The notes beneath the pieces are model-generated. The model saw only the letters and a program-made list of their open reading frames with translations. It searched no databases and had not been told where the DNA came from. The position numbers and the translations under genes are program-made. A DNA stretch of 38,405 bases from Xanthovirga aplysinae (GTDB lineage: Bacteria > Bacteroidota > Bacteroidia > Cytophagales > Cyclobacteriaceae), in assembly GCF_009711365.1 (NCBI RefSeq), contig NZ_SMMB01001300.1, positions 1-38,405 on the forward strand, given 5' to 3'. The stretch's first letter is position 1. Each line of letters starts with the position of its first letter. Of this stretch, positions 18,660-26,467 are shown one piece after another.

Positions 18660-18941
18660 TATACCCCTTATAATTTGTATTTCAGGCTCAAACCAGAAAG
18701 GACAATCCTAATCTCTTCTTAAGAATTTAATTATTCAGCCTTCCAAAATTGAGTAAACATTTATTAATATAAACAATTTTAAATTCTAATGGATTTTACA
18801 AAACAAGAGCAAATGCCCAAATAAATTGCTTCTTCTGAAATTTCCCCTCTTTTAACATTTTCAAAGAGTTCAAGCAATAGATTAAATCACCGAAAAAATG
18901 AAATTCTATTTCAACTTTTTACTACTATCTTTTCCTGAAAA
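18660..18941. other. Gap inside the ccm cluster
   Basis: This 282-base AT-rich gap separates ccmD from ccmE. No open frame of useful length, hairpin or clear promoter was seen. ccmE and ccmF could have their own promoter here. Confidence 0.4.
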
Positions 18942-19184
18942 TCAGTTTTTCAAGTCCTTTTCTAAACGGGAAACCTTTTTATCAATACTTACTGTGTATA
19001 CCGTTACTCCTAAAAAAATAGTGACCATTATCGCCACCAAAACATAAATTTTCCCGTCTTCACGAAATTGGTCAGCCATTTCAACTTTTGGTGCTGACTC
19101 CTCATTAATCATTGAAGAGGCACTTTGTTGAGCAAAACCATTCAGACTTAGAAATAAGAAACAAATTAATAATAAATTCTTCAT
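18942..19184 (-). CDS. ccmD: CcmD-family small membrane protein
   Basis: 80 residues. An N-terminal signal-like hydrophobic stretch (NLLLICFLFLSLNGFAQQ) is followed by a single membrane helix ('IYVLVAIMVTIFLGVTVYTVSI', ~45-66) and a charged tail 'DKKVSRLEKDLKN'. The Y-vv.....lg..vy....dkk...LE pattern and the position directly after ccmC (6-base gap) fit the CcmD group. CcmD helps release holo-CcmE from the CcmABC complex in classical systems. The leading signal peptide is usual for Bacteroidota versions. Confidence 0.8.
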   Translation of the reverse strand: MKNLLLICFLFLSLNGFAQQSASSMINEESAPKVEMADQFREDGKIYVLVAIMVTIFLGVTVYTVSIDKKVSRLEKDLKN

Positions 19185-19189
19185 CTCAA

Positions 19190-19861
19190 TTATGCAGTTT
19201 CATTCATTTGATTTTGTAAATCTCTTATCCGTACTCTTATACTACTGAACCAAACCCCCATAAGTGTCCAACCAATGACCGCTGGGTAAAATACCAAGCG
19301 CAACCTATTGTCTAAGTCATAGGCATTAAAGCCTGGATTCCCTCCATTTCCTGGATGTAAAGAGTCTGTCAACCTTGGTAAAATAAATAATAAAGGAATA
19401 AGAGTTGCGAAAGCGAAAATATTATAAACAGCACTAATCCGTGCTTTTTTTTGCTCGTCTTCAAGGGAGTTTCTCAACACAAAGTAGGCAAAATAAATCA
19501 GTAAACCGATTGCTGCTCCATTTTGCTTGGGATCGTTGCTCCAATAGTCTCCCCAAGTAAACTTAGCCCAGACCATTCCTGTCAGAATACCTAAAACACC
19601 AAAAACAACCCCTGAATTAGCAAATTCTACCGCTCTCACATCATGTTGAAGATTATTAGAAGACAGGTATTTAATGGAGTAGAAAACCGAAACACTCAAG
19701 AGGAAAATCATCCCAAACCACATTGGAACGTGAAAAAACAATGCCCTTATGGTCTCATTTAAAATGGCTAAACGCGGCACTTCTATTAATAAGCCTCCAA
19801 TAATGGAATAAAGAAGGATTAAAATTGCTAAGGCTTTCCACCAGTTTTTTTTCAAGTCCAT
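19190..19861 (-). CDS. ccmC: Haem exporter/handling protein CcmC
   Basis: Polytopic membrane protein that loads haem onto CcmE. About six helices are visible. Marks are 'ALFFHVPMWFGMIFLL' with the first haem-ligand-type His, the tryptophan-rich loop 'KFTWGDYWSNDPKQNGAAIGLL', and 'LPRLTDSLHPGNGG' with the second His. The open frame reaches to 20041, but the extra 60 residues are basic, unlike the family, and overlap ccmB; I chose the MDLKKNWWKAL start at 19861. An adjacent ATG at 19864 is equally possible. From ATG it is 223 residues, normal for CcmC. Confidence 0.9.
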   Translation of the reverse strand: MDLKKNWWKALAILILLYSIIGGLLIEVPRLAILNETIRALFFHVPMWFGMIFLLSVSVFYSIKYLSSNNLQHDVRAVEFANSGVVFGVLGILTGMVWAKFTWGDYWSNDPKQNGAAIGLLIYFAYFVLRNSLEDEQKKARISAVYNIFAFATLIPLLFILPRLTDSLHPGNGGNPGFNAYDLDNRLRLVFYPAVIGWTLMGVWFSSIRVRIRDLQNQMNETA

Positions 19862-20000
19862 CATGATCCTATAGGGCCCTCTACTTTTGGTCTTTTTCAC
19901 AAAAGTTAACCCGATTTTTCTATCTTTATTTATCAGAAAGGTATAACGAAAGTTTAACCTTACTGTTTTATTTTTAAAGGTATTTTCTAAAGAAATTCTC

Positions 20001-20669
20001 CTAACTTCTCCATAAAAAGGGAAATAGCAACAAGGAAACACTAATTACTATGACATTTATTGCCAATAAGGTCAATATTTCATTATAACTAATTCCTCTG
20101 TCTAAGCCATCAATAGCATTTTTTGACACCTTAATCAACATCAATAAAAGAGGCACCATCACCGGAAAGCTCAAAATCGCCATTAAAGTGCTATTATTCC
20201 CGGCTTTCGAGGCAATACTGGAAACCATAGTCAAAGTAGATGCAAAACTTAAGGCACCCAAAAATATATTTGTAATAAAAAGCCATTGATCCTGCACAGG
20301 ATTACCAAGAACCAATGCATATACACCATAACCAGCAGCAGCTAAAAGCGCCATCAAAACTGAGTTGTATACTATTTTGGATAAAATAACGGCCTGTGGA
20401 CTAACCAAAGAGTAATAATAAAGGTACCGCCCTTCACGCTCCTGCATAAAACTCTTGGCCACGGCATTAACAGCGGCAAAAAGCATAATAATCCAAAACA
20501 AAGCATTCCAGGTAATGGGATTCAGTTGGGCCCCTCTCAGATTAAAACTAAGGTAACAAACAAAAATAGTACTCCCCACATAGAGCAGCATACCATTTAA
20601 GGCATACCTCTGCCGCCATTCCAACAGAACCTCCTTCTTAAAAAGTACTTGAATTTCTTTTAGTAGCAT
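20001..20669 (-). CDS. ccmB: Haem exporter protein CcmB
   Basis: Membrane subunit of the CcmABC complex, with six hydrophobic helices. The family start 'LLKEIQVLFKKEVLLEWRQRYALNG' is followed by 'AVNAVAKSFMQEREGRYLYYYSLVSPQAVILSK', a typical CcmB cytoplasmic loop. I chose the ATG at 20669 (MLLKEIQ). The open frame starts at 20714, adding 15 residues (MKLAFHATF...) that are not typical. ccmA, the ATPase partner, is not in this window; only non-coding DNA and a plus-strand gene lie upstream. Confidence 0.9.
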   Translation of the reverse strand: MLLKEIQVLFKKEVLLEWRQRYALNGMLLYVGSTIFVCYLSFNLRGAQLNPITWNALFWIIMLFAAVNAVAKSFMQEREGRYLYYYSLVSPQAVILSKIVYNSVLMALLAAAGYGVYALVLGNPVQDQWLFITNIFLGALSFASTLTMVSSIASKAGNNSTLMAILSFPVMVPLLLMLIKVSKNAIDGLDRGISYNEILTLLAINVIVISVSLLLFPFLWRS

Positions 20670-20714
20670 CTTAAAAAATTCTGCTGCAAAGGTAGCATGA
20701 AAAGCTAGTTTCAC

Positions 20715-21193
20715 AAAAATTTATCCCAACCCCCAACACATTTCGAAAATTCCCCTCTTAACCACTTATAATATAAATCACCTAAAAATAGATAACTAAA
20801 AAATCAAAAAAAATCTAAAAAAGTTTCTATAACTTGACCAAACTAATTCTACCAATAATTAAATCATATACAGATTGTTTTCGTTTTCCAATATATTTTT
20901 ACTATTTTTATACTTAAAACGGTTATTTATTAGGGAAGGAAATTCAAAGGAAATAGACCTTTTTTTATAAAAATTTAAACCCTTTCAAGAACTTATAACA
21001 CTTACCCCTAATATAATTCCTTTGATCACATTAATTTTAATTATCCCGACTAAAGCATTACTTTAGCGGAAAAGATGAGGTTTTTATTTTGGTGTGTGTA
21101 ACCTCAGCTGTCAATCTTTATTAATTGGTGTATAATAGTGTGTGTTAATTTTGTGTTTTTTAAACCAGTGAAATTTGGATATTTTTTAAAGAA
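20715..21193. other. AT-rich divergent intergenic region
   Basis: About 480 bases between the minus-strand ccm cluster and the plus-strand PixA-like gene. No open frame was seen. The right end holds the promoter candidate listed separately; the remainder is A/T runs. Confidence 0.5.
21125..21153 (+). promoter_or_regulatory. Candidate Bacteroidota promoter of the first PixA-like gene
   Basis: TAATTTTG at 21146-21153 fits TAnnTTTG, with TTGG at 21125-21128 as a -33-like element 17 bases upstream. The start codon follows about 40 bases later, with A-rich 'AAAGAA' just before ATG and no Shine-Dalgarno sequence. Confidence 0.4.
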
Positions 21194-21721
21194 ATGTATA
21201 AAAAAACAATAACCGTTCAGGTATGTGACCCTGAGATGCTAGTATACCTGAACCACGGAGGGCCACTTATAAAGACGCACGTTATGGATAATCTTTATCT
21301 TTTTGAAGATGAAGAGAATCCTTCAGCTTCCCCCTTTTACCTGCATGTAGCCTTTGAAGGAGGAGAGATCATTCGTTGGCAGGGAAAATCTTCCAATTGC
21401 GATTATCAAATTGAGCTTTTAGATATTCGTCCAGTTCCGGGCATAAAGCAAAATCCTTTATTTGAATTGCAAAAGGACGGAAAGTATATAAAAAGGGATA
21501 AGCATGGAAACCTATTGATGAGGTCAGTTTCAGCTTCACAATTACCAGATAATTCCTCTTTTCAATACCGATGTTATTTTAATGTCATAGATTCTTTTAG
21601 CCATGCTCCGGTAAACAGCATGCCTTATTTCTATGACCCCTATATAATTCTAATGAAAAAAAAATCTTTCTCGGGGGAGAAGAAGAATAAAGATTCAGAA
21701 AATCATTTTTCTGTAGCTTAG
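21194..21721 (+). CDS. PixA/AidA-like (inclusion body family) protein
   Basis: Small soluble beta-rich protein of 175 residues, without signal peptide or membrane helix. I place it in the PixA/AidA family from three marks: an N-terminal strand 'ITVQVCDPEMLVYLN', the 'EGGEIIRWQ' block with IIRW at 59-62 (family form GD.IRWR), and the C-terminal 'YFYDPYIIL' at 145-153 (family form YF.WDPYI.i). PixA is a methionine-rich inclusion body protein of Xenorhabdus and AidA is quorum-regulated in Burkholderia; their biochemical activity is unknown. The Lys/Ser-rich tail (~154-175) is extra. The gene is followed within 17 bases by a candidate structured RNA and then by a second diverged relative. Confidence 0.6.
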   Translation: MYKKTITVQVCDPEMLVYLNHGGPLIKTHVMDNLYLFEDEENPSASPFYLHVAFEGGEIIRWQGKSSNCDYQIELLDIRPVPGIKQNPLFELQKDGKYIKRDKHGNLLMRSVSASQLPDNSSFQYRCYFNVIDSFSHAPVNSMPYFYDPYIILMKKKSFSGEKKNKDSENHFSVA

Positions 21722-21734
21722 ACAACTGTCTAGG
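21717..21734. repeat. 18-base dyad spanning the stop of the PixA-like gene
   Basis: CTTAGACA and TGTCTAGG flank a central AC. All eight pairs form if one T.G wobble is allowed, and six are perfect (TAGACA/TGTCTA). It lies 3 bases upstream of the candidate structured RNA. It may be an operator, part of that RNA, or chance. Confidence 0.35.
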
Positions 21735-21737
21735 CTC

Positions 21738-21874
21738 AATAACTGCCGGATTTTTAGGACTGGGAAAACTTAATTTAGAAATAGCTTTCTCAAAACCGTA
21801 ACTCAGGTTTATGACAACCTTAGATTGTTACTTACTTTTCCATACTTTAGATTTTTTCCGTCCCGGCAGTTATT
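21738..21874 (+). ncRNA. Candidate structured RNA, possibly 6S-like
   Basis: A perfect 12-bp inverted repeat (AATAACTGCCGG at 21738-21749, CCGGCAGTTATT at 21863-21874) closes a 113-nt interior. Inside are a second complementary pair (GGAAAA at 21763-21768, TTTTCC at 21836-21841) and an apical hairpin AGGTT/AACCT (21805-21809, 21816-21820) with a 6-nt loop. The 3' arm runs into T-rich sequence like a terminator. The order of closing stem, internal bulged region and apical hairpin over ~137 nt recalls 6S RNA, and Bacteroidota have a distinct 6S-Flavo class. The plus strand is favoured because the T-rich 3' end follows it. The 6S identity is inference; the nested complementarity is seen. Confidence 0.45.
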
Positions 21875-22327
21875 TTTCATCCTCCCTCCACAAAAAAAAC
21901 TTGCCCCCACAATAAAAAATAATGGAACGCACCCACCGTGGTTGGCATTTATGCATTTATTGAGTCTGTTTTTAGTTGTTTTTTAGTGGTTTTTCCGTTC
22001 CTCATCAACTTTACTCTTCTATATTTACTACCAAAATATTATCATTTTACACCGCTAGCTTAGAAAATTAATAAAATCATAATATTATCACAGATATTTT
22101 TAAATCAATAAAACTATAAAATTACCAACAAAAACTTTCACTAATACAATAATTACTACTATTATTGATCAATATATTTGCTTCATAATACCAATTTTAA
22201 TTAAAATACGCAGATTTATATTTTATAAAAATTTAATATTTTATTGAAAATTAATGAGTATAAGGCTTAAATTTACCTACTATAATATATAAATTAAATA
22301 ATTTTTCCCAACTTAAATTATTTGAAA
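21875..22327. other. Very AT-rich intergenic region
   Basis: About 450 bases between the structured RNA candidate and the second PixA-like gene. It has long A/T stretches and no open frame above 20 codons that looks coding. No clear TAnnTTTG promoter was found for the downstream gene. Confidence 0.45.
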
Positions 22328-22837
22328 ATGTCAAAATTAACCGACACCATCGAAAACCCTTGCTCTATAGCTGATGAACCAACCACTCATGAGATTTTTA
22401 TTAAAGTCGAAAATGTCCTTGAACTGATTGAAAATCACCCCAATGGAGCAGCTTTAACCAATGAAGAAGCAGAAAAGTATATCAAAATGAATAATGGCTC
22501 CTTTAACCTGATTACCAAGGCGTATCCTGATGACATTTTAGTCTGGAGAGAGGATACCAGCAATTTACCAGAGAATTATACCTTTGAAGTAGACAGCATT
22601 GCTCCTTTAAGCCCGGGTAAAAGCGAGGTGCTTACCGTACATAATAAAAAAAGGTTTTATTTCATAGATGAAGAGGGGGATATTTGTATGAAGATCAGCC
22701 CCAAAGTTCCTTCTGGAACCACTAATGTAAAATACAATGGGGTAATTCTTCTTACCGATCCAGATGGGGAAAGCAGATTGTATTCCTGGGATCCAGGTAT
22801 CGATGTACATAGCAAAGATTCCCCTGGTGGTCAATAA
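22328..22837 (+). CDS. Second PixA/AidA-like protein, diverged from its neighbour
   Basis: 169 residues from the ATG at 22328; a TTG two codons earlier is not needed. No signal peptide. It shares the spacing of key motifs with the gene at 21194: 'PDDILVWRED' (ILVWR at 70-74), 'SN' then 'YTFEVDSIAP', an 'EGDICMK' block matching 'HGNLLMR', and 'LYSWDPGIDV' at 151-160. The W...DPxI skeleton is the PixA/AidA pattern. Overall identity looks low, so this is an old duplication or independent recruitment. The N-terminal ~20 residues (MSKLTDTIENPCSIADEPTT) are acidic and unlike the neighbour. Function unknown. Confidence 0.58.
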   Translation: MSKLTDTIENPCSIADEPTTHEIFIKVENVLELIENHPNGAALTNEEAEKYIKMNNGSFNLITKAYPDDILVWREDTSNLPENYTFEVDSIAPLSPGKSEVLTVHNKKRFYFIDEEGDICMKISPKVPSGTTNVKYNGVILLTDPDGESRLYSWDPGIDVHSKDSPGGQ

Positions 22838-22971
22838 CGCTTTGCCAGGTAATCCTTTACCATTTTTAGTAAGCACAATGTGTGAATTAATTACCAAAGG
22901 TGCTTTTTAAATAATCATTTATATTCATTTAAAGGCTCCTTTGGATTAAATTGGCTTTATCACATATTTCT

Positions 22972-24828
22972 ATGAAAAACTTCAGCCTAAATTCCCATGC
23001 TATTACAATATATTTTGTTTTCATTCTGTGGGCCTTTTCGTTTAATGCCTCCTCTCAGAACATCAATACAATAGATAGTTTGATACAACTATCTGTTTTT
23101 GAAAAAAATGATTCTGTAAAACAGCAATTAAATTATGAAATAGCCAAAAAATTAAACAACGGCACACAATCCCTTCAATACTCTAAGAAAGCTTTGGAAT
23201 TAGCCAAAAAATTGGGTAACAAAATTGAAATTGCACACTCCAACGTAGAATTAGCAAATGATTATAGAAGAATTGGAGATTTAACAAAAGCAATTGACGC
23301 CGTGTTTATTGCTGCCAAAATATTCCAAGAAGTAGAAAACTTCCGAGGATTAGGTGCTGCTTACAATCAAATTGGCATGCTTTATTGGAACCAAAAAAAC
23401 TACCCTTTAGCAATTCAGTATGGAAAAGAAGCAATTGAAGTAGATGAAAAACTTGGAAATCCTCAGGTTTTGGGAAATGATTACTTAAATTTAGGTGAAG
23501 CTTTTCGACTCCAGGGAAATTTAAAAGAAGCGACTCATCACTTTGAAAAAGCCCTCCAACTTTACACAAAAGCTGATTTCCAGATGGGTATTGCATACGC
23601 CCTTGGAAATTTAGGTCTGGTTTATGCCACTCAAAATGAAGAAGAAAAAGCAGAAAAAGAATTAGCTAAAGCTACAAAAGTATTAACCCAACTCGGCGAC
23701 TTCTATCCCATAGCAATTTTTAATATTGAAATGGGGAAAGTTGCTTTAGAAAATAACAACCAACGAAAAGCACTAAAATACACCCAAAAGGGGTACGAAA
23801 TCGCTGTGTTTGAAGGGCTTAAACAACAAATACAAGATGCCTCTGAGCTCCTTTACCAAATTCATGAAGAGTTAGGCCATACCAAAGAGGCACTTCATTT
23901 TGTAAAACAATATTATGCCTATAAAGACAGTCTTGTGAATGAGGAGACCATTCAAAAAATGGCTGATTTAAGAACAGAATTTGAAATATCCAAAAAGCAA
24001 GAAGAAGTAGAAGTTTTAGAAGCCTCAAATAAAAGAAGGTTCTATGCCAATATAATTTTGGCAGCCGTACTTCTTATCATAGGAATTTTGTCATTTTCGC
24101 TTTATTTGGTATATCGGCGCCAAAAAAGAATTAATCGTTTGCTAGAATTGCAAAGCCAGCAGTTAGAGGCCAATAAAGCCATCATTGAAAATTCCCTAAA
24201 GGAAAAAGAAGCACTTTTGAAGGAAATCCACCATCGGGTAAAAAACAACCTGCAAATCATTTCCAGTTTGTTGAATTTGCAAGCCAATAAATTTGAAAGT
24301 CAATTGATGGTGGAGGCTTTTCAGGAAGGTCAAAACCGAATTCAATCTATAGCATTGATCCACCAAAAGCTTTATCAAAGGGAAGATTTAGCTTATATCG
24401 CTTTTCAGGAATATCTAGACCAACTTTCTGAATCCGTTCTGTCCAGTATGGCTGTCCCTGAAAAAAAAATTTCAACCCAAATTGAAGCAGGGGAAGTGGT
24501 AATGGATATGGATACGGCTGTCCCACTGGGATTAATTGTAAATGAACTTCTGACCAATTCAGTTAAATATGCTTTTAAGAACCAGGAAAATGGAAATATA
24601 GCTATCTGTATTGAATTACAGGAAAACAACAACTATCGCCTTCATTATAAAGATGACGGCTGTGGTCTACCCGATAACTTTACCACCGAAAGTTCTTCTT
24701 CCCTAGGCTTAAAGTTAGTTAAAATATTAACAAGACAGTTATCCGGAAATTTCGACTATTATAATGAAAAAGGAGCAAATTTTGTCATTACCTTTCATAA
24801 TGGTATACAACATAAAAAGATCGCCTAA
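22972..24828 (+). CDS. TPR-repeat sensor histidine kinase (HisKA_2 type)
   Basis: Membrane sensor kinase of 618 residues. A signal peptide (SHAITIYFVFILWAFSFNASS) precedes a periplasmic tetratricopeptide array (~60-340) with 'AYNQIGMLYWNQKNYPLAIQY', 'LGNLGLVYATQNEEEKAE' and similar repeats. One membrane helix follows (~363-386, ANIILAAVLLIIGILSFSL), then a coiled-coil. The phospho-acceptor block is 'EIHHRVKNNLQIISSLLNLQ' (His near 420-421), and the HATPase has an N box 'NELLTNSVKYAF', G1 'DDGCGLPD' and G2 'SLGLKLV'. The signal is unknown. The ATG is chosen over a TTG seven codons upstream. Its stop overlaps the regulator's start (TAATG), so the two are a coupled two-component pair. Confidence 0.92.
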   Translation: MKNFSLNSHAITIYFVFILWAFSFNASSQNINTIDSLIQLSVFEKNDSVKQQLNYEIAKKLNNGTQSLQYSKKALELAKKLGNKIEIAHSNVELANDYRRIGDLTKAIDAVFIAAKIFQEVENFRGLGAAYNQIGMLYWNQKNYPLAIQYGKEAIEVDEKLGNPQVLGNDYLNLGEAFRLQGNLKEATHHFEKALQLYTKADFQMGIAYALGNLGLVYATQNEEEKAEKELAKATKVLTQLGDFYPIAIFNIEMGKVALENNNQRKALKYTQKGYEIAVFEGLKQQIQDASELLYQIHEELGHTKEALHFVKQYYAYKDSLVNEETIQKMADLRTEFEISKKQEEVEVLEASNKRRFYANIILAAVLLIIGILSFSLYLVYRRQKRINRLLELQSQQLEANKAIIENSLKEKEALLKEIHHRVKNNLQIISSLLNLQANKFESQLMVEAFQEGQNRIQSIALIHQKLYQREDLAYIAFQEYLDQLSESVLSSMAVPEKKISTQIEAGEVVMDMDTAVPLGLIVNELLTNSVKYAFKNQENGNIAICIELQENNNYRLHYKDDGCGLPDNFTTESSSSLGLKLVKILTRQLSGNFDYYNEKGANFVITFHNGIQHKKIA

Positions 24829-25565
24829 TGGAAAATTTAAAGGTACTTATTGTAGAAGATGAGTTAATCATTGCAGAAGACATGCAAATGATGCTGGAGC
24901 AATTAGGATACTCGGTAACGGGCATTGCTATCAGTTATACAGAAGCCATAAAAATCTTGGAATTCGAGCTTCCCGATATCGTTATGGTGGATATCAACCT
25001 AAAGGGAAAAGAAACAGGGATTGATTTGGCTCGAACCATCAACGAAAGATTTGAAATCCCATTTATCTTTATTACTTCCAATATGGATAGAATGACCATT
25101 GATGAAGCCAAACTAACTCAGCCCTCTTCCTATCTTTTAAAACCTTTTAAAGCCCAACATCTTTACGCAGCCATAGAAGTGGCCTTGTCTAACACTAGTG
25201 AAGGTCAAAAACAAGAAAATAAAGAGCCGGATGAAAATGCGCATTTAATTAAAGACAGCTTATTTGTCAAAAAGAATCATCATTTTGTAAAAATTAAAAT
25301 TGAGGATATCTATTACATTAAGGCAGATGGCAATTACCTGGAAATAATTTGTGAGGAGGAAAAATTTCTAATTCGTTCCACTTTAAAGAATTTCATGAAC
25401 CGTCTTCCTGTTTCTGATTTTTTCCAAACACATAAGTCCTATATCGTAAACTTAAACTTTGTAGAAGCCCTTTCCTCTAATTATGTACTGATACTAGAAG
25501 AGGAAGTCCCACTATCAAGAAATAGTCGGGAAATGCTTTTAGAAAGAACTCAACGGTTTTCTTAA
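24828..25565 (+). CDS. LytTR-family response regulator
   Basis: DNA-binding response regulator of 245 residues. The receiver domain (~1-120) has acidic Glu10/Asp11, phospho-acceptor Asp55 in 'IVMVDINLKG', Thr83 in 'FITSN' and Lys105 in 'LLKPF'. A short linker precedes the LytTR domain (~143-245), with 'VKIKIEDIYYIKADGNYLEII', 'STLKNFMNRLP', 'FFQTHKSYIVNL' and 'VPLSRNSREMLLER'. It overlaps the upstream kinase by one base. LytTR proteins usually bind imperfect direct repeats in promoters; no such site was identified here. Confidence 0.94.
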   Translation: MENLKVLIVEDELIIAEDMQMMLEQLGYSVTGIAISYTEAIKILEFELPDIVMVDINLKGKETGIDLARTINERFEIPFIFITSNMDRMTIDEAKLTQPSSYLLKPFKAQHLYAAIEVALSNTSEGQKQENKEPDENAHLIKDSLFVKKNHHFVKIKIEDIYYIKADGNYLEIICEEEKFLIRSTLKNFMNRLPVSDFFQTHKSYIVNLNFVEALSSNYVLILEEEVPLSRNSREMLLERTQRFS

Positions 25566-25651
25566 AAAGAACCTTTTCTTTATATATTTCCCTATTCTAA
25601 AGAATTTTGTATTCTTTAGGTAAAACAGAATTAAACGATTTTTTACAAAAC

Positions 25652-26467
25652 ATGAAAAAACTTTACTATAGCTTATTCATCTTTAGCTTAATCGCCTGCT
25701 CGAACACAATTGTTTTCTCCCAGTCAACATCAATGAATCAGGAGGTAGAAAGTAACGGCCACAAAAAGCTTTTAGGCCCTATTAACCGCCAAGGATTAAC
25801 TAAAGAACCCTACTCCAGTTGGTTTAACAATAGCTCCGAAAATTATACCGTCAAAGAAGATCCCTTAAAGGACATTAATGCCAAAGATTTAAAAGACTTA
25901 AAAATACAAGCCTTTATGGGCACCTGGTGTGGGGATAGTAAAAGGGGGATCCCCAAATTCTATAAGACCTTAGATGCCCTGAATTTTCCGGAAGGAAAGT
26001 TAGAGGTAATAGCAGTGGACAATGGCCCCACCGCTTATAAACAAAGTCCCAGCCATGAGGAAGATGGGCTTGGTATTCACCGGGTACCAATGATCATTAT
26101 CTATAAAAAAGGAAAAGAAATTGGTCGAATAGCCGAATCTCCAGTAAAGTCTTGGGAAGAAGATATCGCAACCATTATTAAAGGAGGATCTTATAACCCT
26201 AACTACAAAGTAGCCTATGAAATCTATTTAAGCCTTAAAAAAAAGGGAGCCAAATGGGTAGAAAAAAAGGCTTCAACTCTAGCCGAAAAGTATAAAGAAG
26301 AGGTAGAAAGCCGTTACGAACTGAACACTTATGGACGCGTATTATTAGCTGATGGAAAAACTGAAGAAGCTATCGCTGTTTACAAAGTGAACAGCCTGAT
26401 TTTTCCTGACTGGCCGGAAGCTTCAAAACAACTGGAAAGGGCCTACGAAAAGTCATCTAAGAATTAA
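25652..26467 (+). CDS. Thioredoxin-like lipoprotein with C-terminal repeat-like region
   Basis: Probable envelope lipoprotein of 271 residues. The signal peptide ends in LIAC, with Cys16 as the lipobox cysteine. A thioredoxin-like domain spans ~70-180: 'KIQAFMGTWCGDSKRGIPKF' carries a single active-site-type Cys93 (CGDS instead of CxxC), and a cis-Pro motif 'HRVPMIIIYKKG' lies around 146. The last ~90 residues are helical with a TPR-like 'VLLADGKTEEAIAVYK'. With no resolving cysteine, it is unlikely to be a classical oxidoreductase. The ATG at 25652 gives a proper signal peptide; an upstream TTG does not. It follows the two-component genes by 86 bases. Confidence 0.8.
   Translation: MKKLYYSLFIFSLIACSNTIVFSQSTSMNQEVESNGHKKLLGPINRQGLTKEPYSSWFNNSSENYTVKEDPLKDINAKDLKDLKIQAFMGTWCGDSKRGIPKFYKTLDALNFPEGKLEVIAVDNGPTAYKQSPSHEEDGLGIHRVPMIIIYKKGKEIGRIAESPVKSWEEDIATIIKGGSYNPNYKVAYEIYLSLKKKGAKWVEKKASTLAEKYKEEVESRYELNTYGRVLLADGKTEEAIAVYKVNSLIFPDWPEASKQLERAYEKSSKN

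Noticed and set aside
19862-20041. N-terminal extension of the ccmC frame
   Set aside because: The extra 60 residues are basic, do not resemble CcmC and overlap the end of ccmB. The methionine pair just before KKNWWKAL is the natural start.
21922-21963. 13-residue open frame resembling a leader peptide
   Set aside because: There is no attenuator hairpin or biosynthetic gene behind it, so it looks like chance.
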